The translations under genes and the position numbers were made by a program. Below are positions 16,235-25,522 of a stretch of 64,000 nucleotides of DNA, piece after piece (within the stretch, counting starts at the first letter, position 1; each line of letters starts with the position of its first letter). The stretch is from Candidatus Woykebacteria bacterium RBG_13_40_15 (GTDB lineage Bacteria > Patescibacteria > Microgenomatia > Woykebacterales > RBG-16-39-9b). Below the pieces are notes generated by a model. It ran no database searches. It saw only the letters and a list, made by a program, of their open reading frames with translations, and had not been told where the DNA came from. The stretch is taken from assembly GCA_001816655.1 (NCBI GenBank), contig MHCP01000028.1, forward strand, positions 1-64,000. The letters are read 5' to 3'.

Positions 16235-18883
16235 ATGGACGGAATCCCTGCCCCAGAATCAGATAATCCACATATTCCAATGCCTGAATCTGGCGATTCA
16301 GGAACAAATGATTCAACCACCCAAGATCCAAACGGCGGCCCAGCTCCCCGAGAGGCTTTAGAAAGGTTAAAGGCTAACGGGATTGGATCCGAAGCGGAGC
16401 TGCCTCCAGAAATTCGTCCAGCCGGCGAGGAGGAACCCCCTCTCCAACCAATCAGAGTTAGCCAAATTGATCTGTCTTCAATAGAGAATTTGGCAAAAGG
16501 AAGTGTCCCAACCGGTGTTAGTCAACGGCTTGCAAGAATTCTTAAAAACGATCTTGGGATTACCCCAGCGGAATATAGAGACAAACTCGCTAGAGGAGAC
16601 GTAAGAGGTGCTCTTGAACCATTAGTTGAAGCTTACAACCAAGGGCGGTTTGTTGCTGAGGAACCAGGACAAGCAGTTACACCACCCGTTGAAGAACCAA
16701 CCCCTGCAGGAGGAACGCCAGCTGCAGTAGAAACAGAAACTGAAACCCCAGCAGCTGCTGAACCTACTCCAGAGCCGATTCCAGCAGAACAAACTCCCCC
16801 ACCAAAAGCTGCTGAAGAACCAGCTCCCCAACAACCAACGGAAGCAGAAGCTCCAGCAGCTACAAGAGCTGGCGATTTTCTAGGATCTGCTGAGAGAAGA
16901 GGGCTAGAAAGACTGAAGTACACCCCAGAGGCTATTGATGAATTGTCTCTCGCCCAAGCAAGAGAAATACTACGTAAAAAAACACCAGCCGCTGGAGAAA
17001 TAGGAAAGCCTTCGAGCGAAACACTTACGTCAGAAGAAGGAAAACCCCCAAGAAGGGCCAAGGACAAGAAAGAAGCCCCTCCCCCAGAAGCAGAAAAGGC
17101 ACCAGGTGAGAAAACTTTTGAACAGAGGGTGCAAAATCGCCTAAATTCATTAAAACCCTCTGATGAAATAAGAACCCTCAGTGGAAAAACTTATACTTTT
17201 GAGGAACGGACTACTTTAACTGCTTTAAAGCCTGGTGGCAAGAGAGAAGAAGGATTTATATTTAGAGGTCCAAGGGGTGAAAGATTGGTCTGTAGCAGCC
17301 GCGAAGCCAAAAATCTTATTAGACCTTCAGTAAAGATTGATGAGCAATATAAAAATTTAACTACATTGAAAGTTGGTCGCGATACCTTGAAACTAGAAAA
17401 AAGAGAACCGGAAAAGGTTGGCAATGTCTGGATGGAAAGGTTTTACTTCGTAGATCAGAGGGGTCAAAAAAGAAACTTTTTGGGCGATATAGTTAGAAGA
17501 ACGCTGGGACAGAATTTAAATGATCAGATAAGAGCGGAACGTGCGGCGGCTAAAAGAACTGAGACAGCGACCAAACCAGCGGATGAAGAAGAAAAAGGAC
17601 CAAAATCCAGGTTGAGAGAAAGACTAGAATCAGCAGGCGCTTTAGTCAAAAAAGGTGCCGAGACAAACGCCGTAACAGAAGCTTTATACAATTACGTAAA
17701 TAGATTTGCAGATAAATTTCGATGGAAGGACAAGGAGAAAAGCTGGTATGTGGCAGGAATAGTAACCGGTGCGGGCACTAATGTAGCTTTAAGCGCTTTT
17801 GTCCCTTTTTTGAGTTTTGGTCCGGGAAGATTTGTCAGGTCAGCTACTTATTCTGGTGTTTTATTAGGCGTGTCTTACGGTATCAATAGATTCAGAAACC
17901 ACGCCGTAGGTAAAGTTCTAGAGGGTTTCGGGGTAAAAGACGCTGCTGAAAAAAATCTATATGTAAAGAGATTTGACGAAGTATTCCGAGAGCTAAGAAA
18001 GGCCCATGGTACGGAAACTTATCAGGCAAAGATGCTAAATCTCTCAAATGAGCTTTTTGCCAAATACGGCATGGCCGCCAGTTCAGTCAACGCCGAACGT
18101 GATATAGGCAGAATAAGTGCTGAGGCGATGTTAAGAAGAATTGAAAGTTTAAATACAAAATATCAAAAACTAAATAGCAACCTTCGAAGTTTCTCAGCAG
18201 GCTTAACAGTTGGAACACTCAGCAGTACAGGCGTTCTTGGTCATAAGGAAATAATTAGTGGGATTCAACACACCGGTTCATGGGTTACGTCGCTTGGAAG
18301 TGGGCTGAAAGATAAACTCGGATTTGGTGGGGATCATGAAATAGCAACACCAACAGGAATACCCGGTTCAACCACGCCACCGCATGGAATCGAAGCAATA
18401 GCTACTCCTACTCCAACGCCAATACCGGGTCATGAAATTCTAGGCGCTCCAGAGACCCCTGGGGTTCCTGGGGCTCCCCCACCGGAAGCAGCGGTACCAA
18501 ACCTTCCCGATGTATTGTCAAACCCTGATCTCACTCACAATATTGCAATTCACCAGGGAGACACAGTTGGCCAGCTTTTGGTAAACAACGGCCATGAAGT
18601 GACTTGGGGTACAGGAGATGCTGACCTTTTTGGAACACACGCACTCGCAAATTATGACCTTTTAAGAGAAATGCACGACAACGTCGCAGGAGTGGGTATT
18701 GCCACCGAGCACTTCCCCACCCAAGATGAGCTGGTAAATTTGATAAACTTAGCTGACGGTGGGGATGCTGCTGCGATGCACGAACTGACAGAAACTTTGC
18801 ACTGGATTCCAGCCAATGGGGAGTTTAAAGTATTATCTGATACTGGAATTGAAGCAATTAAAAAGCGTTACAATTTAGGTTAA
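16235..18883 (+). CDS. Large Pro/Glu-rich protein with central membrane segment
   Basis: An 882-residue protein with no recognised family. Residues 1-150 contain a short helical motif (ITPAEYRDKLARGDVRGAL). Residues ~150-330 are low-complexity Pro/Glu/Ala. Residues ~335-430 form a beta-rich module. A hydrophobic stretch near residues 505-560 (IVTGAGTNVALSAFVPF...) likely spans the membrane. Charged helices and a second Pro-rich linker (~690-760) follow. The C-terminal ~120 residues include HQGDTVGQLLVNNGHEV and resemble a compact folded tip. It sits next to the TraG/VirB4-like operon, convergent with it, and may be a surface or secretion-linked component; that is inference from context only. 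Confidence 0.55.
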   Translation: MDGIPAPESDNPHIPMPESGDSGTNDSTTQDPNGGPAPREALERLKANGIGSEAELPPEIRPAGEEEPPLQPIRVSQIDLSSIENLAKGSVPTGVSQRLARILKNDLGITPAEYRDKLARGDVRGALEPLVEAYNQGRFVAEEPGQAVTPPVEEPTPAGGTPAAVETETETPAAAEPTPEPIPAEQTPPPKAAEEPAPQQPTEAEAPAATRAGDFLGSAERRGLERLKYTPEAIDELSLAQAREILRKKTPAAGEIGKPSSETLTSEEGKPPRRAKDKKEAPPPEAEKAPGEKTFEQRVQNRLNSLKPSDEIRTLSGKTYTFEERTTLTALKPGGKREEGFIFRGPRGERLVCSSREAKNLIRPSVKIDEQYKNLTTLKVGRDTLKLEKREPEKVGNVWMERFYFVDQRGQKRNFLGDIVRRTLGQNLNDQIRAERAAAKRTETATKPADEEEKGPKSRLRERLESAGALVKKGAETNAVTEALYNYVNRFADKFRWKDKEKSWYVAGIVTGAGTNVALSAFVPFLSFGPGRFVRSATYSGVLLGVSYGINRFRNHAVGKVLEGFGVKDAAEKNLYVKRFDEVFRELRKAHGTETYQAKMLNLSNELFAKYGMAASSVNAERDIGRISAEAMLRRIESLNTKYQKLNSNLRSFSAGLTVGTLSSTGVLGHKEIISGIQHTGSWVTSLGSGLKDKLGFGGDHEIATPTGIPGSTTPPHGIEAIATPTPTPIPGHEILGAPETPGVPGAPPPEAAVPNLPDVLSNPDLTHNIAIHQGDTVGQLLVNNGHEVTWGTGDADLFGTHALANYDLLREMHDNVAGVGIATEHFPTQDELVNLINLADGGDAAAMHELTETLHWIPANGEFKVLSDTGIEAIKKRYNLG

Positions 18884-18895
18884 AGAATTAAAAAA

Positions 18896-19213
18896 ATGGC
18901 TGATTTACAAAAGGTAATAGACACTCTAAAAGAAAATAATGTAAAAGACGAGGCAATAGCAGAATTTGTTACTGATCTATCTACTCTTGTTGCCCAAAAG
19001 GTACAGGTAGAACTTACCTCAGTACTCGACACTGATGAAGAAATGGCAAGACTTGATGCGCTTCCTGACGACGAGATGAAAGAGCAACTCGCCGCTCTCT
19101 ACAAAGAAAAAACAGGCAAAGATATTGTTGATGTAACTGATGAGATAGTTGATGGGTTCGTCACAGGCTTCCTCACCGAATACCACAAACAGAAATTAGA
19201 AGAACAAAAATAA
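18896..19213 (+). CDS. Small acidic helical protein (DUF5663-like)
   Basis: A 105-residue acidic, fully helical protein that resembles the short DUF5663 proteins seen in CPR genomes (a resemblance judged by eye). It starts 12 bp after the 882-aa gene and is likely in the same transcript. There are no membrane segments or metal motifs. Its convergent neighbour ends 1 bp away. Function unknown. Confidence 0.6.
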   Translation: MADLQKVIDTLKENNVKDEAIAEFVTDLSTLVAQKVQVELTSVLDTDEEMARLDALPDDEMKEQLAALYKEKTGKDIVDVTDEIVDGFVTGFLTEYHKQKLEEQK

Positions 19214-19214
19214 C

Positions 19215-19850
19215 CTAAGTCGTTTCTTCCTTGGATGATGCTTCTAGTGTTTCATCAGAAGTTGTTTCGTTTCCAGATTCTTTAATAAGTCGATATAAAT
19301 CTTTCACATTCCTACCAAAAAACTTTGCAGTCGTTCCTTCGGCTAAACTGGATTGGTATCTTTGTAACGTCTCCTGAACATTACTAACTTTGTTGCTCCA
19401 AAGATATAGATTGTAAATTCTGGATGGTACTTTCAACGCAGGTACCATTTTATCTGTAAAAGCCTTGCTGATATCGGTGGCACTTGGGTCTTCAATAAGC
19501 CTTCCTTCTTCTCCAAAAGTTCCAAGAGAATCCCTCATACGTTGAACAAGAGATTCGAATTTCCCATACAAAGGCTCATCTCTGATAAATCTGTCAAGCG
19601 TAGCATGAGCCCGCCCTATCAAATTTTCAACCTCGGCAATTTCTCTTTCTTCTAACTCAACGTTAACTCCGAATAACCCTGACCTATACTTATCATCGTA
19701 TTCCCTGGTACACTTTTCATGAACACCTTTCAGAACTTCGACGTCGATTTGTTTTTCGTGCACATTCAAACCGTTGGACCTTTCTGTCTTCAAATCTTCT
19801 TGTTTTAAACCCATCTCTTCTGGGCTTGGTCCTTCTATTTCACCATCCAT
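19215..19850 (-). CDS. Hypothetical helical protein of the TraG-like operon
   Basis: A 211-residue charged, helical, probably cytosolic protein without recognisable motifs. Residues ~40-150 have heptad-like hydrophobic spacing. Its ATG directly follows the stop of the 820-aa ATPase gene (zero-base spacing), implying coupling and a role linked to that ATPase. No known family recognised. Confidence 0.55.
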   Translation of the reverse strand: MDGEIEGPSPEEMGLKQEDLKTERSNGLNVHEKQIDVEVLKGVHEKCTREYDDKYRSGLFGVNVELEEREIAEVENLIGRAHATLDRFIRDEPLYGKFESLVQRMRDSLGTFGEEGRLIEDPSATDISKAFTDKMVPALKVPSRIYNLYLWSNKVSNVQETLQRYQSSLAEGTTAKFFGRNVKDLYRLIKESGNETTSDETLEASSKEETT

Positions 19851-22313
19851 TTATTCCTCCTTTGCTTTTTCTGGTTCTGGATTTTGGGTGGCGAGTGTGG
19901 CTTGGGTTTGCTGGGGTGGGTTTTGGGGCGGTTGCGGCAAAGACATCTCATTTAAACCAGAGCGTTCATTTATTTCTGATTCAACAATTGCCTTATCTCG
20001 TCCAAAACGAAGCCTTGAAAGCTCTTTAATAGAATTTGCAACTTCTTCGTTTCTAGGAGCCGCCTTCATTAGTTCCCAATCAGTACTCATAGAAAATGGC
20101 TGCGTCGGCTGACCATTTACGAGAAGTCTTGTGTAGGCCTGGCCTACTGGGTTATTTATAAGATCGTTCTTTTTAAAAACTGGATCGAACTGATGTTCGA
20201 GATATGTCGCATCATCCACGCCCACCCTAAAGGCCATGAGAGTTCCAACGTTACCAAAAACGGCTTCCCGTATATGCTCTTCCTGGATTTGGCCAATAAA
20301 CTGGTTTGCAACAGTTAAATCTAGGTGGTACTTTCGGGCTTCCGACAAAATCTGGGCAAAATCAGGCGTAGCAAAATTTTGAAACTCGTCTACGAATAAG
20401 TAAAAATCCCTTCGCTGCTCTTCGGGCACATCTACCCTACCCATCGCCGCAACGAGAATCCTTGGAACTAAAACTAACCCTAAGAAATTTGAGTTTTCCT
20501 CACCGATCTTTCCTTTTGAAAGATCCACCAAAAGTATTTTACCACTGTCCATTACTTCCCTAAAATCAAAAGCACTTTTGCTCTGCCCAACAATATTTCG
20601 AAGCAATTTATCGGTCACAAACCGGTCAAATTTTGAAACAAAGTACCCCATCACCTCGCTTTTGTGAAAAGTGGAAGTCTGGGCTATTTCATCTGTCCAG
20701 TAGCGACGAACCAGTGGATCATCGATCTTTGGCAACATTTTTTTGACAAAGTTTTGATCAATCAAAAGCCGGAGAACCTCAACCAGTGTATAGCCTTCTT
20801 CGCTCATAGCGGTCAACATCACGTTTCTAATTGCCCGCTCAATCCGGGGCCCCATAATACCAGTGCGTTTCGGATCATAAAGTTTGTAAAGAAGATTGAT
20901 AAAGTTATTCACGATCATATTCTTTTGCTCTTCGCTTTTTGCCTCTAAAATGTTGAGGCCGAGCGGCCTTGACGTATCCCCCGCATCAAAATAAATTACG
21001 TCCTCTGCCCTAGAAGGCGGGATCTGAAGTAGGATATCCTCTATCGCCGGGCCATGTGGATCGATAAAGCAAATTCCACGGCCAGCTTTTATATCCTGGA
21101 TTGCCATAAATTTTAAGAACTCACTTTTCCCAGTACCCGTCTGCCCTATCACGTACATGTGGCGCCTGCGATCATCTGGCAAAATATTAACTTTTGTTTC
21201 CACCCCTCTAAACAAACTTTTACCCAGGTAAAGCCCTTCCATAGGAATAGCTGCTGGAGCGGCTGCTTTCTTTGATAGTAACCAGTGGATATTTGGTGTT
21301 GTTACATTTTTATTGGGAAAATGGAAAATCGTGGCAAGTTCCGAAGCGTTTAATATCATTTTACCAAAAAGAAACGGCATCATTTTATAAATAAAATGTT
21401 TAATGCTCTGTTTTTTGGTTAGAGTCCAGGGCCATCTTCTCCTTCTAAACCCATTACCTGTTGGATCATTGAACTGACCAAAAGCACCAACCATGTCTTG
21501 GATATAGCTTTTTGCGGTAATTTGATCTTTTGCCGAAACCATGATTCGAATGATTGTTTCAAAACCAGGCTTGGAAATCTTTTCCTCAATTTTTTTGTAA
21601 GGGTCCCCAGTTATGGTTTCTGTTTTAGCCTCTGCTTGAGGAGGCTCTGAACTACCTGAAGGAACATTGAAAGGCGTCATAATGCTGCTTTTACTCGCTG
21701 TTTGAACTTTGTGAATTTTGGAAGATCCAGCGGCTTGCCAACCAGTACCCGCGGGGGCAATCAGAATTTGCAGTGCCACACCTTCGCCAGGATCAAGTTT
21801 GCTCATCGCCGTCGTAATAGCATTTAAAGGTTCGATTTCTTTCATCTGATGAAATCTAAGAACCGGTTTATATGCTTTTGCGCGCAAGGAAAGCTCCGCA
21901 ATATCTACATACATATCCGGCCGGAAGAAATTGTACTCAGGAACCTCGGCAATTTCTGCTTCCGGGTAGTAAGAATGAATTTGCTTTTCAACGAGAGAAG
22001 CTAAACTTTCCGGAGAACTAATAAAAACCTTAATTAATCTATCGGCTGAAACTATTTCAAAACCGATGTGTTCCTGACCGTGAACAATACCCCCCACCCC
22101 ATACCTAAATAAACTGTAAAGCGAGGTAAAAAAACCCTCGGCAGCTTCAAGTTTTATTTCATTGTATTTTGGTATTCGAACTTCAAGTTGCACGTAATCA
22201 AGAGACTTTCCTTGTCTTTTTGAGAAGCGGTAGAAGGCAATTAGAAAAATAAGTAAGCCAATAAATAAAACAAGGCCAATAATACTAAGAATTACAGGTA
22301 TTACAAAAGACAT
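19851..22313 (-). CDS. TraG/VirB4/HerA-like membrane-anchored ATPase
   Basis: An 820-residue ATPase. An N-terminal transmembrane helix (residues ~5-30) is followed by a ~300-residue beta-rich region. The motor domain has Walker A GQTGTGKS near residue 397, FIDPHGP just after, and Walker B LFVDEFQNF near residue 640. This resembles the DUF87/TraM-recognition ATPases related to conjugative coupling proteins that are widespread in CPR genomes. It likely drives DNA or protein movement, or pilus-associated transport, at the membrane. The C-terminus is Gln/Pro-rich. It is the middle gene of a three-gene operon with zero-base junctions on both sides. Confidence 0.8.
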   Translation of the reverse strand: MSFVIPVILSIIGLVLFIGLLIFLIAFYRFSKRQGKSLDYVQLEVRIPKYNEIKLEAAEGFFTSLYSLFRYGVGGIVHGQEHIGFEIVSADRLIKVFISSPESLASLVEKQIHSYYPEAEIAEVPEYNFFRPDMYVDIAELSLRAKAYKPVLRFHQMKEIEPLNAITTAMSKLDPGEGVALQILIAPAGTGWQAAGSSKIHKVQTASKSSIMTPFNVPSGSSEPPQAEAKTETITGDPYKKIEEKISKPGFETIIRIMVSAKDQITAKSYIQDMVGAFGQFNDPTGNGFRRRRWPWTLTKKQSIKHFIYKMMPFLFGKMILNASELATIFHFPNKNVTTPNIHWLLSKKAAAPAAIPMEGLYLGKSLFRGVETKVNILPDDRRRHMYVIGQTGTGKSEFLKFMAIQDIKAGRGICFIDPHGPAIEDILLQIPPSRAEDVIYFDAGDTSRPLGLNILEAKSEEQKNMIVNNFINLLYKLYDPKRTGIMGPRIERAIRNVMLTAMSEEGYTLVEVLRLLIDQNFVKKMLPKIDDPLVRRYWTDEIAQTSTFHKSEVMGYFVSKFDRFVTDKLLRNIVGQSKSAFDFREVMDSGKILLVDLSKGKIGEENSNFLGLVLVPRILVAAMGRVDVPEEQRRDFYLFVDEFQNFATPDFAQILSEARKYHLDLTVANQFIGQIQEEHIREAVFGNVGTLMAFRVGVDDATYLEHQFDPVFKKNDLINNPVGQAYTRLLVNGQPTQPFSMSTDWELMKAAPRNEEVANSIKELSRLRFGRDKAIVESEINERSGLNEMSLPQPPQNPPQQTQATLATQNPEPEKAKEE

Positions 22314-22655
22314 CTATTGTTTTCCTTTAGGCCCTCTCTCGCGCTGTCTTTCGCGGGCAACTCTTAATGTGTAATCAGTTACAGGCTCTACTCTTTCTGG
22401 AGGTAACCTAGGTGCCTCAAAATGATGTGGTGGTTCTTGGGGTGGTTCTGTTTGTTCTGTTACAGGCGGTATTTCTTGACTAGCTCCTACCGAAGAGGTT
22501 TCTGAACTTTCAGCTTTTAATTGTCCTTCTGGCTCCATTTCATTATGAGTCTCCAACTCTTCTCCGCGATCGGCTCGATCGGTTTCTGGAATCGTTGTTC
22601 GATCAGGATTTTCAACTCCACTTGACGGTGGCCCCTCAGGAGCAGGTTCAAACAT
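22314..22655 (-). CDS. Low-complexity Pro/Glu-rich small protein
   Basis: A 113-residue protein rich in Pro, Glu and Thr, predicted disordered, with a basic C-terminus (RVARERQRERGPKGKQ). The open frame reaches a TTG at 22673; the ATG at 22655 (MFEPAPEGPP) is preferred. It abuts the TraG-like ATPase gene with no gap. Its composition resembles the linkers of the 882-aa protein, suggesting a shared location. Function unknown. Confidence 0.5.
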   Translation of the reverse strand: MFEPAPEGPPSSGVENPDRTTIPETDRADRGEELETHNEMEPEGQLKAESSETSSVGASQEIPPVTEQTEPPQEPPHHFEAPRLPPERVEPVTDYTLRVARERQRERGPKGKQ

Positions 22656-22744
22656 ATACTTAAATTCTATCAATTAAACCTACTAAAAACAAGAAAACTT
22701 CAAACTCTTCCAACAAGCTGATTTTTATGATATGATTTGAACTT

Positions 22745-23053
22745 ATGAAAAAGGATACGCATCCAACTTATCATCTAGAAGCCAAAGTGACCTGCGCTTG
22801 TGGCAATAGCTTTACAACCGGCAGTACAAAGCCGGAAATCCGCGTGGAAATTTGTAATAAATGCCACCCATTTTTCACTGGTACTGAAAAATTTATTGAT
22901 ACAGAAGGAAGGGTCGAAAGATTCCAGCGACAAAAACAAGAAGCAGACACGGTTAAAGCAGAGACCAAGAAAAAAACTGATATCAAGCCCGAAGAAAAAG
23001 AAAGACCGCGCTCTCTAAAGGAAATGATGGAGTTTATACAAAAAGGGGGGTAA
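22745..23053 (+). CDS. rpmE: Ribosomal protein L31 with C-terminal extension
   Basis: L31 of the large subunit. Residues ~1-65 match the family, with the zinc-type cysteines CAC and CNKC and the HPFFTGTEKFIDTEGRVERF core. A charged tail of about 35 residues (Lys/Glu-rich, then SLKEMMEFIQKGG) extends beyond the usual ~70-residue length. A TATGAT box lies just upstream of the ATG. It is followed by a heptamer array and prfA. Confidence 0.88.
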   Translation: MKKDTHPTYHLEAKVTCACGNSFTTGSTKPEIRVEICNKCHPFFTGTEKFIDTEGRVERFQRQKQEADTVKAETKKKTDIKPEEKERPRSLKEMMEFIQKGG

Positions 23054-23054
23054 A

Positions 23055-23140
23055 TTAGTCACCAGTCAATAGTCATTAGTGACTGGTTCTAATTAAAATC
23101 AACCATTAACCATTCACCAGTCACCATTGACGAATAACCG
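23055..23140. repeat. Degenerate 7-bp-period repeat array (copy B)
   Basis: Successive 7-mers (ACCAGTC, AATAGTC, ATTAGTG, ACTGGTT, then CCATTAA, CCATTCA, CCAGTCA, CCATTGA) fill the rpmE-prfA gap. The core 23073-23114 nearly equals 1768-1809. The two halves are inverted relative to each other. Confidence 0.7.
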
Positions 23141-23146
23141 ATCGCC

Positions 23147-24055
23147 ATGCATATGAACTATCTCCAAAAACAACTAGAAGAACTTGAAAATAAAATTGAG
23201 GAAAATCGAAAGTTACTTTCTGACCTCACCCTCTCGCATTTAGCTGCCGAGGAAATTTCCAAATTGGAAGCTGAAAAAAGAGAGCTTCTATCTGCTCAGG
23301 AATCTCAAAAAGAATCTACTACCCCAATGAATTCGGCAATTGTAGAAATTAGAGCTGCTGCTGGCGGAAGTGAAGCGGGGTTATTTGCCTCTCACTTGTA
23401 CAGGATGTATACGCGCTTTGCCATCTCTAAAGGATGGGGCTGCCAGCAATTATCTCTAAACGAGGGCGGCATAGGAAATATAAAAGAGGTCGTATTTCGT
23501 ATCGAAGGCAGTGGTAGTTTTGAAAAATTAAAATATGAATCAGGCGTCCACCGCGTACAAAGAGTACCAGAAACAGAAAGTTCGGGTAGAATTCACACGT
23601 CAACTGCAACTGTCGCGGTATTACCAGAAGTGACTGAGGCTGAGTTTCATATCGACCCAAAAGATTTAAAAGTAGAAACCTACAAAGCGAGTGGCCATGG
23701 TGGTCAAAACGTTCAAAAAGTTGAAACTGCGGTAAGGATCATACACAATCCAAGTGGCTTGGTAGCAACTTGCCAAAGCGAGCGCTCCCAATTTCAAAAT
23801 AAAGAGAGGGCAATCTCAGTTCTTCGTTCCAGACTTTATGAAACGCAAAGACTAGCGGGCAAAAAGGAGATTGACTATACGAGAAAAGAACAACTAGGAA
23901 CTGGTGATCGCTCAGAAAAAATCCGCACTTACAATTTTCCGCAAGATCGAATAACCGATCACAGACTGGGTAAATCCTGGCATCACATTGAGGAAATTTT
24001 AAACGGAGATCTCGATACAATTTTAGATAGTTTCCAATCAAATCCCCCAAAATAA
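23147..24055 (+). CDS. prfA: Peptide chain release factor 1, short form
   Basis: RF1 terminates translation at UAA and UAG. The GGQ motif (SGHGGQNVQK) that triggers peptidyl-tRNA hydrolysis and the codon-recognition tripeptide region (RVPETESSGR; PxT type of RF1, not SPF of RF2) are present. At 302 residues it is about 55 shorter than typical RF1; the loss is in the N-terminal helical domain, which mainly contacts stalk and methyltransferase. A second ATG lies at 23153. It is followed 4 bp later by prmC. Confidence 0.93.
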   Translation: MHMNYLQKQLEELENKIEENRKLLSDLTLSHLAAEEISKLEAEKRELLSAQESQKESTTPMNSAIVEIRAAAGGSEAGLFASHLYRMYTRFAISKGWGCQQLSLNEGGIGNIKEVVFRIEGSGSFEKLKYESGVHRVQRVPETESSGRIHTSTATVAVLPEVTEAEFHIDPKDLKVETYKASGHGGQNVQKVETAVRIIHNPSGLVATCQSERSQFQNKERAISVLRSRLYETQRLAGKKEIDYTRKEQLGTGDRSEKIRTYNFPQDRITDHRLGKSWHHIEEILNGDLDTILDSFQSNPPK

Positions 24056-24059
24056 TAAG

Positions 24060-24881
24060 ATGTTAGTTAGCGAATCTTTTAAACAAAATAAGTCGGTTGA
24101 TCAAACAGAGATTGAAATATTTTTATCGCATCTTTTGAAAAAAGATCGAACTTACATCAAAGCTTTTCCAGAATTTAAGTTGAATAAACGGCAGGAGGTA
24201 GCATTCAATGATTTTTTAAAAAGGCGTTCAAAACACGAACCACTCCACTACATTCTCGGCTTCAAAGAATTTTTTAATTTAAAATTCAAAGTTGACAGCC
24301 GCGTAATGATACCAAGATCAGAAACAGAAAACCTTGTTGCAGAAGTTATAAAGCATGTATATTCCCAACCAAAAAGAGAAATTAGAAAATCTATTACTAT
24401 AGTTGACGTAGGTACTGGCAGCGGTAGTATCGCTATTTCTCTAGCAAAGGCTATTCCATTTGCGGAAATTATCGCCATTGATAAAAGCAGTAAGGCTCTC
24501 CAAATAACCAGAGAAAATATAAAACAGCACGAGGTATCAAGACAAGTAAAATTAATTCGTGGCGATCTTCTGGCACCCATCCAGCAAAAAGTCGATATAG
24601 TTGTTGCTAATTTACCTTATATCCCGCTGTCTAGGTTAAAAACTTTAGAACCGGAAATTCGCAAGTGGGAGCCAAAAGTTGCTTTAGACGGTGGTGCAGA
24701 CGGTTTTGTGTTTTTAAGAAAAATTTTTAAGCAGGCACCAAAAATATTAAAACCTGGGGGATACCTCTTCTATGAGGTTGATGGAGAACCCTATCAAAAA
24801 ATCTTTGAATCCTCCTACCCTGACGGTGGCGGCCTGTCCAAAGGAACGGAAGGGACAAAAATATCTTCGGTTTCTTTCTGA
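24060..24881 (+). CDS. prmC: Release factor glutamine methyltransferase
   Basis: PrmC N5-methylates the GGQ glutamine of release factors with SAM. It has the N-terminal helical domain, the SAM motif DVGTGSGSIAISLA near residue 118 and VANLPYIP in place of the usual NPPY catalytic loop. The 273-residue protein ends in a Gly/Ser-rich stretch (ESSYPDGGGLSKGTEG) instead of the usual last beta strands. This tail lies in the 67-bp overlap with the convergent cohesin gene, so the C-terminus may have been rebuilt. It is coupled to prfA. Confidence 0.9.
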   Translation: MLVSESFKQNKSVDQTEIEIFLSHLLKKDRTYIKAFPEFKLNKRQEVAFNDFLKRRSKHEPLHYILGFKEFFNLKFKVDSRVMIPRSETENLVAEVIKHVYSQPKREIRKSITIVDVGTGSGSIAISLAKAIPFAEIIAIDKSSKALQITRENIKQHEVSRQVKLIRGDLLAPIQQKVDIVVANLPYIPLSRLKTLEPEIRKWEPKVALDGGADGFVFLRKIFKQAPKILKPGGYLFYEVDGEPYQKIFESSYPDGGGLSKGTEGTKISSVSF

Positions 24882-25522
24882 TATTTGCGCCATCTGAAAT
24901 ATAGAAATATCAGGGCTCCTATAAACAATATAATGATTATGATCAAGATAATTTGCCAAGTGGATTTTTTTATTCCCGCCCCGGTTCGCTGCGCTGCAGT
25001 CCCTATTATATAATGGCCCTCGCCTACTTTTGTCAGTACATCGGTCGCCTTTTCTTTAGTTAAATTGGAATCAGTGGTCGACCCCTTTGAAAAAGCAATT
25101 TTTAGCTTGGTATCCCCAGCATCTTTAGCTTTCAGTTTTAATGTCGCAAAAACTGCCTTTCCAGAAAATTTATTCTTGCTCTCTGCCAAGCCTACTATCG
25201 AAATTGATCCATCCTTAGATACTTTGAGTGGTGTCAGTTTAAACGCCTTTCCGTCCTCAATACCCAGTACCTCAATGACGGTAGGATCAAAAATAATTTT
25301 TACGTCTGCCCCTAAAAGTTTCTCTCTGGTTGAAATCAAAATATCTACCTTAAATTCATCGCCCATCCTCAAACTTTTTTCTGCAGGGTCAAGTAGGATT
25401 TCATTTTCTGCTGCATTAATCTTTTGATTGAAGTTAAAAAGAAACAGAAGCGCGAAAGTTAAACCTAACAAAAAGATTGCTATTTGTAAAAAATGTAGTC
25501 TCATTTTCTTCGCCATAATCAT
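24815..25522 (-). CDS. Cell-surface cohesin-domain protein
   Basis: A 235-residue exported protein. A signal helix (residues ~10-32) is followed by a cohesin-like beta-sandwich (LDPAEKSLRMGDEFKVDI..., LGADVKIIFDPTVIEVLGI, FATLKLKAK). A transmembrane helix near residues 190-212 and a short basic, proline-rich cytosolic tail follow. Cohesins bind dockerins; the next gene upstream encodes a dockerin-like end, making a plausible pair. An alternative ATG lies at 25516. The gene overlaps the dockerin gene by 4 bp and prmC by 67 bp (convergent). Confidence 0.75.
   Translation of the reverse strand: MIMAKKMRLHFLQIAIFLLGLTFALLFLFNFNQKINAAENEILLDPAEKSLRMGDEFKVDILISTREKLLGADVKIIFDPTVIEVLGIEDGKAFKLTPLKVSKDGSISIVGLAESKNKFSGKAVFATLKLKAKDAGDTKLKIAFSKGSTTDSNLTKEKATDVLTKVGEGHYIIGTAAQRTGAGIKKSTWQIILIIIIILFIGALIFLYFRWRKYQKETEDIFVPSVPLDRPPPSG

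Noticed and set aside
16633..17067. Minus-strand Ser/Gly-rich frames opposite the 882-aa gene
   Set aside because: They are the complement of the Pro/Ala/Glu low-complexity region, which keeps several frames open.
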